The notes: generated by a model from the letters alone, not told the origin. A DNA stretch of 64,000 nucleotides from Xanthomonas sp. 10-10 (GCF_040182365.1 NZ_CP144460.1:682001-746000); one strand, 5' to 3'; counted from the stretch's first letter, positions 9,493-20,430 are shown. Program-made: numbers and translations.

Positions 9493-10332
9493 TCAGAAAC
9501 GATACGTCGCCGTCAGCCGTACCGCATTGGTCGAAAAGTCGGTGTCGGTGCGGCGCAGGTCGGTGCCGTCCGGATTGACGCGCAGGAAGGGGTTGGTGGC
9601 CGGCGCGGTGCCCGGCCCCACGCGCACGCGGGTGTCTTCGTCCTGCAGGCGGGTGAACAGGTATTCCACGCCCACCGAGACATGGTCGCTCAAACGACGC
9701 TGCAGGCCGACGCCGGCCTGATAGCCGTCGGCGCTGTCGCCGCCGCTGCCGGTGAAGCTGTTGGCGGTGTTGCTGCTGGCAAAGCTGTGGTCGAACTCGC
9801 CGCGCGCCACGCCGGCGGTGAAGTACGCCAGGTAATCGCCCTGCTGGCCGAAGGCATAGCCGATCCGGCCGCGCAACGCAGCGGTGCGGTTGAGCTGGCG
9901 GGTGAAGGTGTACAGCGCAGGCGTGGTGCTGAAGGCGCTGACGCTGTCGCGGATGTCGTTGCGGGTGTACTCGGCCACGACGCCATAGACCCAGTTGCCG
10001 GCCTGCCAGTCGTAGCCCAGCCGCGCCCCGTATTCGGCGCCGCCCTTGTCCTTGCTGCAGCCGCTGGCCGGCGTGCGCCCGGCCGCCGCGCCGCCGCAAA
10101 AGCCGGGCGAGAACGCATCGGCACCGGTGGCGGTGCTGACCTGGTCGCCGTCGCGGCCATCCAGGTTGGTGTCGAAGCCGAAACGGCCGCCGGACACCCC
10201 GGCAGGATCGGCACCGCCCACATTGGCGCCTAGGGAAAAGCCGGACCAGTCGGCCGGGCCGGTTTGTGCCCAGGCCGAAGGGGCCAGGGCCAGCAGGACG
10301 AGAGCGGCGGAAGCGAGCGGGGTGGTTTTCAT
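9493..10332 (-). CDS. Outer-membrane beta-barrel (Omp25/OmpA-like porin family) protein
   Basis: A 279-residue secreted protein with a signal peptide at residues 1-22 ([11 protein letters not shown]…SAWA). An eight-strand-type barrel follows: alternating aromatic/polar strands such as [45 protein letters not shown]. The last strand ends VRLTATYRF, with the C-terminal phenylalanine recognised by BamA. This matches the opacity/Omp25-like porin family common in proteobacteria; a specific ligand or role cannot be read from the sequence. The ATG at 10332 was chosen because it begins the signal peptide. The gene is monocistronic and has a strong terminator. Confidence 0.85.
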   Translation of the reverse strand: MKTTPLASAALVLLALAPSAWAQTGPADWSGFSLGANVGGADPAGVSGGRFGFDTNLDGRDGDQVSTATGADAFSPGFCGGAAAGRTPASGCSKDKGGAEYGARLGYDWQAGNWVYGVVAEYTRNDIRDSVSAFSTTPALYTFTRQLNRTAALRGRIGYAFGQQGDYLAYFTAGVARGEFDHSFASSNTANSFTGSGGDSADGYQAGVGLQRRLSDHVSVGVEYLFTRLQDEDTRVRVGPGTAPATNPFLRVNPDGTDLRRTDTDFSTNAVRLTATYRF

Positions 10333-10646
10333 GCGGTCTCCTTGCATCTGGCGCGGCGCGCCGGTCTGGTACGTACGCGCTCGCGTCCGCTACGGATGCA
10401 CCGGCGCCTGCGTTTTGCGACGCGCTCGTCCGTGCGGCGCCGCCGGGCGGACGCCAGGACGCTGTCCGGACGATGCGGACTGGGGGGAGGCGCTCCCTGC
10501 GCCGCTACCGATGCTCGCCTGGATGCCAGGCAAGGCCGGTCCCCTGCCATCCATGCGATGGTTGGGTCAAACCTCCTGCCGGGCTCGGCTTTTCTCGCCG
10601 GTCCCTGGTTGCGACAATGGGGCTCCTGCATTTTCCCGAGCTGCCC
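10333..10646. other. 314-bp divergent intergenic region (beta-barrel gene / rpe)
   Basis: Must hold the promoters of the outer-membrane protein gene (minus) and rpe (plus). It is very GC-rich. I could not pick out convincing -35/-10 elements or an operator. The rpe frame stays open upstream here, but that translation is Arg/Pro/Ala-rich and unlike protein. Confidence 0.5.
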
Positions 10647-11318
10647 ATGCAACCGACGGCAATCGCCCCGTCCATCCTGTCCGCCGATTTCGCCCGTCTT
10701 GGCGAAGAGGTGAACAACGTCCTCAAGGCCGGCGCCGACTGGGTGCACTTCGACGTGATGGACAACCATTACGTGCCCAATCTGACCATCGGCCCCATGG
10801 TGTGCCAGGCCCTGCGCAAGCACGGCATCACCGCGCCGATCGACGTGCACCTGATGGTCGAGCCGGTGGATCGCATCGTGCCGGATTTCGCCGAGGCTGG
10901 CGCCACGACCATCAGCTTCCATCCCGAAGCCAGCCGCCATGTACATCGCACGATCCAGCTGATCAAGTCGCACGGCTGCCAGGCCGGGCTGGTGCTCAAT
11001 CCGGCCACCCCGGTGGATATTCTCGATTGGGTGCTGCCGGAGCTGGATCTGGTGCTGGTGATGTCGGTCAACCCTGGCTTCGGCGGGCAGGCGTTCATCC
11101 CGTCGGCACTGGATAAGTTACGCGCCATCCGCAGCAAGATCGATGCGCTGGGCAAGCCGATCCGGCTGGAGATCGATGGCGGGGTCAAGGCCGACAATAT
11201 CGGTGCAATTGCTGCCGCCGGCGCCGACACCTTCGTGGCTGGCTCGGCGATCTTCAATGCGCCCGACTATGCGCAGGTGATCGCGCAGATGCGCGCGGCG
11301 GTGGATGCGGTGCGATGA
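10647..11318 (+). CDS. rpe: Ribulose-phosphate 3-epimerase
   Basis: Cytosolic TIM-barrel enzyme interconverting ribulose 5-phosphate and xylulose 5-phosphate in the pentose phosphate pathway. It has 223 residues, the usual length. Signatures seen: [16 protein letters not shown] at the start, the metal-binding [13 protein letters not shown] (H34, D36), [22 protein letters not shown] and [12 protein letters not shown]. The ATG at 10647 fits the family start. The stop overlaps the start of the following acetyltransferase gene (ATGA), so the two are translationally coupled. In many bacteria rpe sits near trpE; here trpE follows about 2.2 kb downstream on the same strand. Confidence 0.96.
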   Translation: MQPTAIAPSILSADFARLGEEVNNVLKAGADWVHFDVMDNHYVPNLTIGPMVCQALRKHGITAPIDVHLMVEPVDRIVPDFAEAGATTISFHPEASRHVHRTIQLIKSHGCQAGLVLNPATPVDILDWVLPELDLVLVMSVNPGFGGQAFIPSALDKLRAIRSKIDALGKPIRLEIDGGVKADNIGAIAAAGADTFVAGSAIFNAPDYAQVIAQMRAAVDAVR

Positions 11319-11806
11319 GCCAGCCGGCGCCGCAGATCCGTCCCGCCACACCCGACGATGTGCCGCTGTTGCATGAGCTGATCACCGCGTTGGCCATCTA
11401 CGAACGCGAGCCCGACGCGGTCAAGGCCACTCCCGGCGACCTGCACGCCAGCCTGTTCGGCGAGCGCGCCACCGCGCATGCGCTGATCTGCGAGCAAGAC
11501 GGCCAGGCATTGGGCTTTGCGGTGTATTTCTTCAACTACTCGACCTGGCTGGGCCGCAACGGCCTGTACCTGGAAGACCTGTTCGTACGCCCGCAAGCGC
11601 GCGGCAAGGGCGCCGGCCTGATGCTGCTGCGGTATCTGGCCCGGTTGGCGGTGCAGCGTGGCTGCGGACGCTTCGAATGGTCGGTGCTGGACTGGAATCA
11701 GCCGGCCATCGACTTTTATCAGGCGGTCGGCGCCCGCCCGATGGATGGTTGGACGGTGTACCGGCTCGATGGCGAGCGCCTGGCCGCATTTGCCGCGGGC
11801 GGTTGA
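11315..11806 (+). CDS. GNAT-family N-acetyltransferase (diamine acetyltransferase-like)
   Basis: A 163-residue single-domain GNAT acyl-CoA-dependent acetyltransferase. Visible motifs are the N-terminal [16 protein letters not shown], a central [26 protein letters not shown] containing the acetyl-CoA-binding R/Q-x-x-G-x-G/A loop (ARGKGAG), and the terminal [15 protein letters not shown]. The pattern ELI..LA.YE and YLEDLFV resembles the spermidine/spermine (diamine) N-acetyltransferase branch, but the substrate is inferred only. It overlaps the rpe stop by four bases, and a hairpin terminator lies downstream. Confidence 0.85.
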   Translation: MSQPAPQIRPATPDDVPLLHELITALAIYEREPDAVKATPGDLHASLFGERATAHALICEQDGQALGFAVYFFNYSTWLGRNGLYLEDLFVRPQARGKGAGLMLLRYLARLAVQRGCGRFEWSVLDWNQPAIDFYQAVGARPMDGWTVYRLDGERLAAFAAGG

Positions 11807-11969
11807 CAGCGGCCGGCAGACCCGGGCGAGCAGTCGAAAGCTGGACACGGGCGGCGCACTCAGCGCTGGAATCTGCCCGTGGTCCATGCAGTTACGAGCA
11901 CCGCCAGTCCGCCTGACGCTGAGCGCAGTCGTTGTTGGTCGCTGCGCGCCCCGCAGCGCGCACAAAAGG

Positions 11970-11995
11970 AAGGCCGCTCCACCCGGAGCGGCCTT
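11970..11995 (+). terminator. Hairpin terminator after rpe-GNAT
   Basis: A perfect 11-bp stem aaggccgctcc/ggagcggcctt (11970-11980 with 11985-11995) with a four-base loop. The U-tract is weak on the + strand (TT then CAAG); on the minus strand it reads TTCCTTTTG. It is the main feature of the 361-bp spacer 11807-12167; nothing else was recognised there. Confidence 0.6.
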
Positions 11996-12167
11996 CAAGA
12001 AAATTGGAGGCTGATCCTGCCTCCGCCCGTCGTCCCTGCTATGGCCTTCTACTCTCCGGGTCGTCGATGACATGCCCATGACAGCCCGATGGCATTACGT
12101 ATTCACGATCCACCCATTGGCGCGCTGCTAGCCTGCGGCCACCACCCTCACAGCATCGGCAGCGCGC

Positions 12168-13097
12168 ATGGCCCCGTCCCACTGGCGTCTGATCCTCAAC
12201 GGCAAGTCCACCGATAATCTGGACCTGCGTGAGGCGGTGGGGGAGTTGCGCAACCGCGGCGTGCAGCTCGAAGTGCGCGTCACCTGGGAAGAGGGTGACG
12301 CCGAACGTTACGTTGCCGAAGCGGTTGCCGATGGCGTGCAGACGGTGGTGGCCGCCGGCGGCGACGGCACCTTGAGCGAGGTGGCCGCCGCGCTCGCGCA
12401 CCACCACGGCGATGCCGACAGCCTGCCATCGCTGGGCCTGGTCCCGTTGGGCACCGCCAATGATTTCGCCACGGCCGCCAACGTGCCGATCGAACCGCTC
12501 CATGCGCTGAACCTGATTGCCGAGCGCCCCGCGCACGCGATCGACCTGCTGCGCATCGACACCGCACATGGCCCCCACTGGTGCGCCAATGTCGCCAGCG
12601 GCGGCTTCGGGACCCAGGTCACGGTGGAAACCGACGAAGGCCTGAAAAAAATGCTTGGCGGCCTGGCCTACCTGATTACCGGCATGTCGCGGCTGGGCCG
12701 GATCGACCCGATCAGTGCCCGTTTTTCAGGTCCGGATTTCAGCTGGGAAGGCGAGTTCATCGCCTTGGGCCTGGGCAACGGGCGCCAGGCCGGCGGCGGT
12801 CAGGCGTTGTGCCCGGCGGCCTTGATCGACGATGGACTGCTCGACGTCACCATCGTGCCAGCGCTCAACGGCGAGGTGGCCGCCACGCTTGGCACCCTGG
12901 TCACCGGCGGAAAGCAGGCGGCGTTGGAACGCGTCGCCGTGCGCGCGCGGCTGCCCTGGCTGGAAATCCTCTCGCAGCAACCGCTCACGCTGAACCTGGA
13001 TGGCGAACCGGAAACCTCGCTGCATTTCCATATCGATTGCGTGCCGGCACGGCTGCGGATGCATTTGCCGGTGGACTGCCCGTTGCTCAGCGAGTGA
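12168..13097 (+). CDS. yegS: YegS-type lipid kinase (diacylglycerol kinase catalytic domain)
   Basis: A 309-residue cytosolic/peripheral lipid kinase of the YegS/BmrU/DgkB family, which phosphorylates lipids such as phosphatidylglycerol or diacylglycerol using ATP. Residues 6-130 carry the DAGK catalytic domain: [10 protein letters not shown], then the nucleotide-binding GGDGT at 64-68, and PLGTANDFA. The second domain contains [11 protein letters not shown] and the YegS-type [23 protein letters not shown], followed by the LNLDGEPE motif near the end. Length and motifs are complete. It stands alone on the + strand between terminator 11970 and the trp region. Confidence 0.92.
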   Translation: MAPSHWRLILNGKSTDNLDLREAVGELRNRGVQLEVRVTWEEGDAERYVAEAVADGVQTVVAAGGDGTLSEVAAALAHHHGDADSLPSLGLVPLGTANDFATAANVPIEPLHALNLIAERPAHAIDLLRIDTAHGPHWCANVASGGFGTQVTVETDEGLKKMLGGLAYLITGMSRLGRIDPISARFSGPDFSWEGEFIALGLGNGRQAGGGQALCPAALIDDGLLDVTIVPALNGEVAATLGTLVTGGKQAALERVAVRARLPWLEILSQQPLTLNLDGEPETSLHFHIDCVPARLRMHLPVDCPLLSE

Positions 13098-13170
13098 GCG
13101 CCTGGGTGCCGTGATTGGTGAGCCAGGAGTGGGGATTGATAGAACCTGACCATGCGGTGCGCACTGCTTT

Positions 13171-13215
13171 AAGCCCCTCTCGCTGCGGGAGAGCGGTTGG
13201 GGTGAGGGTTCCTGC
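13171..13215. repeat. Dispersed palindromic intergenic repeat (partly degenerate)
   Basis: The sequence cccctctcgctgcgggagagcggttggggtgaggg is a divergent copy of a short palindromic element (cccctctcccgctgcgggagagg… core) that I know to be widespread in Xanthomonas and related genomes. The arms ctctc/gagag flank gctgcgg. It lies between yegS and the trp leader; no role is evident. Confidence 0.5.
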
Positions 13216-13443
13216 GCCAACACCCATGCCGACACTAGGCGCACCTTGCCCTGCACCGGCGACCAACAACGCCTGACCTGCGGCGCACAAACGCATGACC
13301 AACGGCGCGCGCTGCCCGGAGCGCTGCCAGTCCGCATCGGACCGCCTGCCCGACAACACCCAACCCAACCCAGCTTCGCAATGTGCACCGCAGTTGCCTG
13401 TGCGCCTGCTGCCCTGGAGCGGCACTTGCGCTACAGTAGTGGC

Positions 13444-13590
13444 GTGTCCCGCCTGACGACTCCACGCTCCTTCTCTTCCGCTCGCCGCTGGTGGCGATGG
13501 TGGCTCGTTGCCGTCGTCCGCCCCGCCACAGAGTCCCGGAAGGAAAGTCGTCTTGATCACTGCAGAGCAGTTCCAGCGCCAGGCCGCTGA
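13444..13590 (+). promoter_or_regulatory. Candidate trp leader ORF with Trp cluster (RWWRWW) overlapping trpE
   Basis: Upstream of trpE an ORF in another frame contains TGG TGG CGA TGG TGG (13489-13503, WWRWW). A leader peptide could start at GTG 13444 or ATG 13381. It has no stop until 13588-13590, inside trpE, so it overlaps the trpE start at 13553. Two features suit regulation: gtggcg (13491-13496, on the Trp codons) can pair with cgccac (13524-13529), and gacgact (13455-13461) with agtcgtc (13546-13552), next to the trpE start codon. No U-run terminator is visible, so translational rather than transcriptional attenuation would be the model. Four Trp codons in five is rare by chance; regulation is inference. 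Confidence 0.5.
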
Positions 13591-15028
13591 AGGTCACACC
13601 CGTATCCCCGTCGTCCGCGAAGTGCTGTCCGACCTGGACACGCCGCTGTCGGTCTATCTGAAGCTCGCTGACGGCGCTTACACCTATCTGTTCGAATCGG
13701 TCGAAGGCGGTGAGCGCTTCGGGCGCTATTCCATCATCGGCCTGCCGGCGCGGCGTGTGTACAGCTTCCGCGGCCACACGCTGGAAGTCAGCGAGCACGG
13801 CGAGGTCATCGACACCCGGCAGGTCGCCGACCCGCTGGCCGAAGTCGACGCGCTGCGCGCCGAACATTCGGTGCCGCAACTCGACGGCTTGCCCGGCTTC
13901 ACCGGCGGGCTGGTGGGCTGGTTCGGCTTCGAGTGCATCCAGTACATCGAACCTCGCCTGGGCACGGGCGACAAACCCGATGAACTGGGCACGCCCGACA
14001 TCCTGCTGATGCTCTCCGAAGAGCTGGCGGTGTTCGACAACCTCAAGGGCCGGCTGTACCTGATCGTGCATGCCGACCCGCGCCAGCCGCAGGCCTATGT
14101 GCGCGCCAACCGTCGACTGGACGAGTTGGCGCACCGCCTGCGGCAGGGCGGCGCCGGGTATCCGCAGGCGCAGATTTCCGATGCCATCGACGAATCGGAT
14201 TTCCATTCCTCGTTTACTCGCGAGGAGTACCACGCGGTGGTGCGCAAGGCGCAGGAATACGTGCGCGCCGGCGATATCTTCCAGGTAGTGCCATCGCAGC
14301 GGTTGCGCGTGCCGTTTCGGGCGCGCCCGGTGGATGTGTATCGCGCGCTGCGCGCGCTCAATCCCTCGCCGTACATGTATTTTCTCGATGTCGGCGGCAC
14401 CCAGGTGGTGGGCTCGTCGCCGGAAATCCTGGCGCGCCTGCGCGATGGGGTGGTCACCGTGCGGCCGATCGCCGGTACCCGCCCGCGCGGCGTAACGCCG
14501 GAGCTGGACAAGGCGCTGGAAGCCGAATTGCTGGCCGACCCGAAAGAGCGCGCCGAGCACGTGATGCTGATCGATCTGGGCCGCAACGATGTCGGTCGCG
14601 TCGCCGAACCGGGCACGGTCAAGGTGGGCGAGCAGTTCGTCATCGAACGCTATAGCCACGTCATGCATATCGTCAGCGAGGTCACCGGCACGCTCAAGGC
14701 CGGCCTCAATTACAGCGACGTGCTGCGCGCCACCTTCCCGGCCGGCACCGTCAGCGGCGCGCCGAAGATCCGCGCGCTGGAAATCATCCGCGAGCTGGAG
14801 CCGGTCAAGCGCAACGTCTATTCCGGTGCGGTCGGTTATATCGGCTGGCACGGCGATGCCGACACTGCGATTGCGATCCGCACCGCGGTGATCCAGGACG
14901 GTTACCTGTACGTGCAGGCCGGCGGCGGCGTGGTCTACGACTCCGACCCGGACCTGGAATGGCAGGAGACCATGAACAAGGGACGCGCGCTGTTCCGCGC
15001 CGTCGCCCAGGCCGCCAAGGGGCTGTGA
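13553..15028 (+). CDS. trpE: Anthranilate synthase component I
   Basis: Chorismate-binding subunit of anthranilate synthase, first committed step of tryptophan synthesis: chorismate plus ammonia (from TrpG) to anthranilate. It has 491 residues. It has the N-terminal regulatory region with [17 protein letters not shown] (feedback-site LLES-type motif) and the catalytic C-terminal domain: [75 protein letters not shown]. The start is TTG at 13553 ([10 protein letters not shown]…), preceded by GGAAGGAAAG; the frame continues upstream but without homology. It overlaps the next gene by one base. Likely regulated through the Trp-rich leader described at 13444. Confidence 0.96.
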   Translation: MITAEQFQRQAAEGHTRIPVVREVLSDLDTPLSVYLKLADGAYTYLFESVEGGERFGRYSIIGLPARRVYSFRGHTLEVSEHGEVIDTRQVADPLAEVDALRAEHSVPQLDGLPGFTGGLVGWFGFECIQYIEPRLGTGDKPDELGTPDILLMLSEELAVFDNLKGRLYLIVHADPRQPQAYVRANRRLDELAHRLRQGGAGYPQAQISDAIDESDFHSSFTREEYHAVVRKAQEYVRAGDIFQVVPSQRLRVPFRARPVDVYRALRALNPSPYMYFLDVGGTQVVGSSPEILARLRDGVVTVRPIAGTRPRGVTPELDKALEAELLADPKERAEHVMLIDLGRNDVGRVAEPGTVKVGEQFVIERYSHVMHIVSEVTGTLKAGLNYSDVLRATFPAGTVSGAPKIRALEIIRELEPVKRNVYSGAVGYIGWHGDADTAIAIRTAVIQDGYLYVQAGGGVVYDSDPDLEWQETMNKGRALFRAVAQAAKGL

Positions 15029-16104
15029 TGGACGGGCAGGGCAGCGCTGCGCGCATCAGTTTTCGCAACGATTACAGCGAAGGCGCGCATCCGCGTGTGC
15101 TGCAGGCGATCGTGCAGGCCAGTGCCGAGCAGAACGGCGGCTATGGCACCGATCGGCATAGCGAACGTGCGGCGGCATTGATTCGCGATGCCATCGCGCA
15201 GCCGCAGGCCGCCGTGCAGCTGCTGGTGGGCGGTACGCAGACCAACCTGATTGCGATCAGCGCATTCCTGCGCCCGCACCAGGCGGTGATTGCGGTCGAA
15301 GCTGGACACATCGCAACGCACGAAACCGGCGCCATCGAGGCCACCGGCCACAAGGTGCTCACGGTACCGGCGCTGCACGACAAGCTGACGCCTGCAGTGA
15401 TCGCGCCGGTGCTTGCGGTGCACAGCAACGAGCACATGGTGCAGCCGCGGTTGGTCTATCTCTCCAACAGCACCGAAAGCGGCACCATCTACACGCGTGC
15501 CGAACTCGAAGCGCTGTCGCGCTTCTGTCGCGAACGCGATCTGCTGCTGTATCTGGATGGCGCGCGGCTGGGCGCAGCGCTGACTGCCAACGGTAACGAT
15601 CTGGATCTGCCGACCATTGCCGCGCTCACCGATGCGTTCTACATCGGTGGCACCAAGAACGGTGCGCTGCTCGGCGAAGCCTTGGTCGTGATCCATCCCG
15701 CCCTGCAGGCCGATCTGCGCTATCTGATCAAGCAACGCGGCGCGCTGTTGGCCAAGGGCATGGTGCTCGGCGCGCAATTCGCCACCTTGTTCGAAGATGG
15801 CTTGTTCTTCGAGCTTGCCGCGCACGCCAACGCCATGGCGCAGCGCCTGCGCGCCGGCCTGCTGGCGGCGGGCGTGGAATTGACCAGCGACTCGCCAACC
15901 AATCAGCAATTCGTCGCCGTCACCGTGCAGCAGGCCGAGCGGCTCGCGCAGCGCTACGACTTCGAACGCTGGGAAACGCGCAGCGATGGGCGGCTGGTCA
16001 TTCGCTTGGTGACCTCATGGGCGACCACGGCCGATACGGTCGATCGCCTGTGTGCGGATGTCGCAGTTCTTCATCAAGATCCCCTATCTCAGGACCGTTT
16101 CTAG
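15028..16104 (+). CDS. Threonine aldolase-family PLP enzyme (low-specificity)
   Basis: A 358-residue fold-type I PLP enzyme of the beta-eliminating lyase/threonine aldolase family, expected to cleave L-threonine or L-allo-threonine to glycine and acetaldehyde. Seen: the opening FRNDYSEGAHPRVLQAI, GGTQTNLIAI, HIATHETGAIEATGHKV, YLSNSTESGTIYT, LYLDGARLGAAL (Asp that binds the pyridine nitrogen), and the PLP lysine K210 in IGGTKNGALLGE. Length is normal. The ATG overlaps the trpE stop (TGATG), so it is coupled to trpE even though it is not a tryptophan-pathway enzyme. Confidence 0.9.
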   Translation: MDGQGSAARISFRNDYSEGAHPRVLQAIVQASAEQNGGYGTDRHSERAAALIRDAIAQPQAAVQLLVGGTQTNLIAISAFLRPHQAVIAVEAGHIATHETGAIEATGHKVLTVPALHDKLTPAVIAPVLAVHSNEHMVQPRLVYLSNSTESGTIYTRAELEALSRFCRERDLLLYLDGARLGAALTANGNDLDLPTIAALTDAFYIGGTKNGALLGEALVVIHPALQADLRYLIKQRGALLAKGMVLGAQFATLFEDGLFFELAAHANAMAQRLRAGLLAAGVELTSDSPTNQQFVAVTVQQAERLAQRYDFERWETRSDGRLVIRLVTSWATTADTVDRLCADVAVLHQDPLSQDRF

Positions 16105-16113
16105 GACGCAAGG

Positions 16114-16905
16114 ATGATGACGATGAAAAGACTTGCAGGTTGGATGCTCGCTGGCGCTCTGCTGTTGCCCGCGATGGCATCGGCGCAGATCAACACGCTG
16201 CCGTCGCAGCCGCACTTGCTGGTGAAGGGGCAGGCATTTCGTACCGTCGATCCAGATCGTTTCATCGTCGATCTGAAGATCAGCAAGACCGACCTGCAGC
16301 CGGATACAGCACGGCAATTCGTCGAGGAGCGCGCCAAGCAGGTCTTGCAGGGGCTTCAGCGCAATCACGTGATGAAGGATTCGCTCTACGCTTCGGCACT
16401 GTCGATCTCTCCGCAATCCCGCTACGAGAACGGCAAGCTGGCCTTCCAGGGAACCCAGGTGGAGCGCAAGATCCGCGGCACCTTCACGTCCTTGAAGGAT
16501 GTGCGTGCCTTTCTCGGCGGACTGGATGCCAACGAGAATGTCCAGGTGCTGTCGATGCAGACAGCGTTCGCCGATGCGGCCGCATTGCGTGCAGCCCTCA
16601 AGCGCGAAGCGGCCACGCAGTCACGCGAATCTGCCCAGGGGCTTGCCGCCGCCTACGGTGTGCGGCTTGGCGGGATCTACAGCATCTCCGATGTTGCCCC
16701 CAGCTTTGCCTACGGTGTCGAAGCAGGCACCTGGTCGGCACCCAATGCGCCAAGGCCGGGCTCGGTGGTCTCTCCGCCATCGCCGCCGGCCCCACCGCCG
16801 CCGCCCGCACCGGCTGCTGGCGTGCAGGGCGTGGGCGAAAGCCTGCTGACCGGCACCATCACCTACACAGAAAACATCTATGCGGTCTTTCTGATCGCGC
16901 AATGA
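16114..16905 (+). CDS. SIMPL (DUF541)-domain periplasmic protein
   Basis: A secreted protein of 260-263 residues with a signal peptide ([21 protein letters not shown]) and a SIMPL/DUF541 domain from about residue 35 to 210 ([48 protein letters not shown]). A proline-rich linker ([13 protein letters not shown]) precedes the last segment, which ends FLIAQ. SIMPL proteins are periplasmic or surface proteins of poorly defined function (oxidative-stress links in some). Three ATGs at 16114, 16117 and 16123 are possible; an AAGG site favours the later ones, and 16114 is simply the longest. It sits between trpE and trpG, probably co-transcribed. Confidence 0.8.
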   Translation: MMTMKRLAGWMLAGALLLPAMASAQINTLPSQPHLLVKGQAFRTVDPDRFIVDLKISKTDLQPDTARQFVEERAKQVLQGLQRNHVMKDSLYASALSISPQSRYENGKLAFQGTQVERKIRGTFTSLKDVRAFLGGLDANENVQVLSMQTAFADAAALRAALKREAATQSRESAQGLAAAYGVRLGGIYSISDVAPSFAYGVEAGTWSAPNAPRPGSVVSPPSPPAPPPPPAPAAGVQGVGESLLTGTITYTENIYAVFLIAQ

Positions 16906-16915
16906 GTCCCTTGCC

Positions 16916-17494
<579 letters not shown>

Positions 17495-17499
17495 TCGCG

Positions 17500-17697
17500 A
17501 TGCTCGCAACGCATGTTGCCGCCAGCGGCACGGCTTTCATCGACATCCATGCGCCAGCGCGTTACCGGCGCCGGTATGGCTGCCGCCAGCGCAAGGCGCA
17601 GTGGTTCGCTGACGGCTTCACTGCCGCACGCAGACATCGCTGCATCGCCGAGCAAGGCCTGCATGCCTCGCAATTACCCAAGGTCATTTCGCGATGA
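17500..17697 (+). CDS. Possible small ORF between trpG and flavin reductase
   Basis: A 65-codon ORF begins five bases after the trpG stop and ends with a TGA overlapping the next gene's ATG, a spacing that fits an operon. The protein is rich in Arg, Ala and Cys, has no motif, and its third-position GC looks lower than in neighbouring genes. It may be chance. I do not recognise it. Confidence 0.22.
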   Translation: MLATHVAASGTAFIDIHAPARYRRRYGCRQRKAQWFADGFTAARRHRCIAEQGLHASQLPKVISR

Positions 17698-18326
17698 ACA
17701 CGTCCAACGACAGCATGCATTTCTACGAACCGGCGCAAGGCCACGGGCTACCGCACGACCCGTTCAATGCCATCGTCGGCCCGCGCCCGATCGGCTGGAT
17801 CGGCTCGCGCAGCGCCGAGGGCATCGCCAATCTGGCGCCGTATAGCTTCTTCAACGCCTTCAACTACACTCCGCCGATCGTCGGTTTTGCCAGCATCGGG
17901 CGCAAGGACAGCCTGCGTAACATCGAAGCCACCGGCCAGTTCACCTGGAATCTGGCCACACGCCCGCTTGCCGAGGCGATGAACGCAAGCGCCGCGATGG
18001 TGCCGTCGGAGGTCGACGAGTTCGCGCTTGCGGGGTTGCAGATGGCGCCTTCGCGGGTGATCGATGCGCCGCGTGTGGCCGCAAGCCCGGTCAGTTTCGA
18101 GTGCCGGTTGAGTCAACTGCTGCAGCTGCACAGCGCAAGCGGTCAGGCCGTAGAAACCTGGTTGGTGCTCGGCGAAGTGGTAGGTGTGCATCTTGCGCAT
18201 GCCGCGCTCGATGACGGCGTCTACGACCCGGCCAGGGTGCAGACCATTCTGCGGGCCGGTGGTCCGGCCGATTATTTCGAAGTGCAGCCGCAGGCGCGCT
18301 TCCGCATGCATCGGCCCGGGCAATGA
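17694..18326 (+). CDS. Flavin reductase-like (FMN-binding split-barrel) protein
   Basis: A 210-residue cytosolic protein of the flavin reductase-like domain family (DIM6/NTAB type), binding FMN. Features: FNAIVGPRPIGWIGSRSAEGIANLAPYSFFNAFNYTPP, the family core in which the PRP(I/V)GW(I/V)S and N(L/I)APYS segments bind flavin, followed by the family pattern KD(T/S)L.NI…FT.N and VDEFALAGL. Substrate and partner oxygenase are unknown. It lies inside the trp region between trpG and trpD on the same strand. Length normal. Confidence 0.85.
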   Translation: MNTSNDSMHFYEPAQGHGLPHDPFNAIVGPRPIGWIGSRSAEGIANLAPYSFFNAFNYTPPIVGFASIGRKDSLRNIEATGQFTWNLATRPLAEAMNASAAMVPSEVDEFALAGLQMAPSRVIDAPRVAASPVSFECRLSQLLQLHSASGQAVETWLVLGEVVGVHLAHAALDDGVYDPARVQTILRAGGPADYFEVQPQARFRMHRPGQ

Positions 18327-18452
18327 CCGACTGACCGCGTCGATTCGGTCCTGCGCACCTGGCTGCCTGTGCCAGCCCTGTGCGGTCACCCTCGCGCGAC
18401 ACACTGCAGGCCTCGCCTGCAGCCGTTTTCCACCTGATCTATGGCCGTTTCC

Positions 18453-19490
18453 ATGCCCATCACGCCCCAAGAAGCCCTGCAACGCACCATCGAACACCGC
18501 GAAATCTTCCACGACGAAATGGTCGAGCTGATGCGCCAGATCATGCGTGGCGAGGTCTCGGACATGATGGTCGCCGCCATCCTCACCGGGTTACGGGTCA
18601 AGAAGGAAACCATCGGCGAGATCGCCGGCGCCGCCACGGTGATGCGCGAATTCTCGCGCCGCGTGGAGGTGGGCGATCGCCAGCACATGGTCGACATCGT
18701 CGGCACCGGCGGCGATGGCTCGCATACCTTCAACATCTCCACCTGCGCGATGTTCGTGGCTGCAGCCGGCGGCGCCAAGGTCGCCAAGCATGGCAACCGC
18801 AGCGTGTCCTCCAAATCCGGCAGCGCCGACGCGCTGGAAGCATTGGGCGCGGTGATCGAACTGCAGCCCGAGCAGGTTGCCGCATCGCTGGCACAGACCG
18901 GTATCGGCTTCATGTACGCGCCGGTGCATCACCCGGCCATGAAGGTGGTAGCGCCGGTCCGCCGCGAAATGGGCGTGCGCACCATCTTCAACATCCTGGG
19001 CCCGCTGACCAACCCGGCCGGTTCGCCCAACATCCTGATGGGCGTGTTCCATCCGGATCTGGTTGGCATCCAGGCGCGCGTGCTGCAGGAACTTGGCGCC
19101 GAACGCGCGCTGGTGGTGTGGGGGCGCGACGGCATGGACGAACTCTCGCTCGGCGCCGGCACCCTGGTCGGCGAATTGCGCGATGGCCAGGTGCGCGAAT
19201 ACGAAGTGCATCCGGAAGATTTCGGCATCGCCATGTCGGCCAGCCGCAACCTCAAGGTGGCCGATGCGGCCGAATCGCGCACGATGCTGTTGCAGGTGCT
19301 GGACAACGTGCCCGGCCCGGCACTGGACATCGTCGCGCTCAACGCGGGCGCGGCCTTGTATGTGGCAGGCGTCTCCGACAGCATCGCTGCCGGCGTGGTG
19401 CGTGCGCGTGTGGTGCTGGCCGATGGTTCGGCGCGCGCCCGTCTGGACGCGTATGTCGCCTTTACGCGTCAGCTCGGTGCATCGCGCTGA
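18453..19490 (+). CDS. trpD: Anthranilate phosphoribosyltransferase
   Basis: Cytosolic enzyme transferring the phosphoribosyl group of PRPP to anthranilate. 345 residues. Signatures: [17 protein letters not shown] (PRPP-binding), [22 protein letters not shown], the anthranilate-binding [37 protein letters not shown], and GRDGMDE with the metal-binding acidic pair. I chose ATG 18453 ([10 protein letters not shown]), which matches family N-termini; ATG 18441 would add four residues. Neither has a strong ribosome-binding site. trpC follows after about 140 bp. Confidence 0.95.
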   Translation: MPITPQEALQRTIEHREIFHDEMVELMRQIMRGEVSDMMVAAILTGLRVKKETIGEIAGAATVMREFSRRVEVGDRQHMVDIVGTGGDGSHTFNISTCAMFVAAAGGAKVAKHGNRSVSSKSGSADALEALGAVIELQPEQVAASLAQTGIGFMYAPVHHPAMKVVAPVRREMGVRTIFNILGPLTNPAGSPNILMGVFHPDLVGIQARVLQELGAERALVVWGRDGMDELSLGAGTLVGELRDGQVREYEVHPEDFGIAMSASRNLKVADAAESRTMLLQVLDNVPGPALDIVALNAGAALYVAGVSDSIAAGVVRARVVLADGSARARLDAYVAFTRQLGASR

Positions 19491-19632
19491 CCATGCATCC
19501 GGCCGCAACGTTGCGGCAATCGCGCGGCCGCATCCTCACCCCTCCAATGGGCATGCTGCGCATGTTCGCGTGCAGCAACGGCCCGTTGTGGTCGTCTTGA
19601 CCGATAATGCCCGCCCGCCAGGACCCGATACC

Positions 19633-20430
19633 ATGAGCGATATCCTCAACACCATCCTTGCCCGCAAGGCCGAAGAAATCGCCGAGCGCAGTGTGCGCGT
19701 GCCGCTGGCCGAACTGGTCGCACGCAGCGCAGACCTGCCGCTCACGCGCGGGTTCGCCGCCGCCATGCAGGCCAGTATCGCCGCTGGCGAGCCTGCCGTG
19801 ATCGCCGAAGTGAAGAAGGCCAGCCCGTCCAAGGGCGTGATCCGCCCGGATTTCCATCCGGCCGACATTGCGGTCAGCTACGAATTCGGCGGCGCCAGCT
19901 GCCTGTCGGTGCTGACCGATGTGGATTTCTTCCAGGGTTCGGATGCCTATCTGCGCCAGGCGCGCGAGGCCTGCACGCTGCCGGTGCTGCGCAAGGATTT
20001 CACCGTCGACCCGTACCAGGTCTACGAAGCGCGCGTGCTGGGTGCCGACTGCATCCTGCTGATCGTCTCGGCGCTGGAAGACGCGCAGCTGGCCGATCTC
20101 TCCGGTCTGGCGATGCAACTGGGGCTGGACGTGCTGGTGGAAGTGCACGACATCGACGAGCTCGAGCGCGCGGTGCAGGTGCCGGTGCCACTGATCGGCA
20201 TCAACAACCGCAATCTGCGCACCTTCGAAGTGTCGCTGCAGACCACGCTGGACATGCGCGCTGCAGTGCCGCGCGACCGCATCCTGGTCACCGAAAGCGG
20301 CATCGTCACCCATGCCGACGTCCAGCTGATGCGCAGCCATGGCGTGAACGCGTTTCTGGTCGGCGAGACCTTCATGCGTGCGCCCGAACCCGGCGAGTCG
20401 CTGCGTCAGCTATTCTTCGCGCATGACTGA
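19633..20430 (+). CDS. trpC: Indole-3-glycerol phosphate synthase
   Basis: Monofunctional 265-residue TIM-barrel enzyme converting carboxyphenylamino-deoxyribulose phosphate to indole-3-glycerol phosphate. Motifs: [12 protein letters not shown] (catalytic Lys), the [14 protein letters not shown] strand, [39 protein letters not shown] and VTESGI. It is not fused to TrpF (PRAI), which, with trpBA, must be elsewhere. The stop overlaps the HAD phosphatase start by eight bases. Confidence 0.96.
   Translation: MSDILNTILARKAEEIAERSVRVPLAELVARSADLPLTRGFAAAMQASIAAGEPAVIAEVKKASPSKGVIRPDFHPADIAVSYEFGGASCLSVLTDVDFFQGSDAYLRQAREACTLPVLRKDFTVDPYQVYEARVLGADCILLIVSALEDAQLADLSGLAMQLGLDVLVEVHDIDELERAVQVPVPLIGINNRNLRTFEVSLQTTLDMRAAVPRDRILVTESGIVTHADVQLMRSHGVNAFLVGETFMRAPEPGESLRQLFFAHD

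Noticed and set aside
10266..10646. Upstream extension of rpe
   Set aside because: Extra residues are unlike the family; ATG 10647 gives the standard length.
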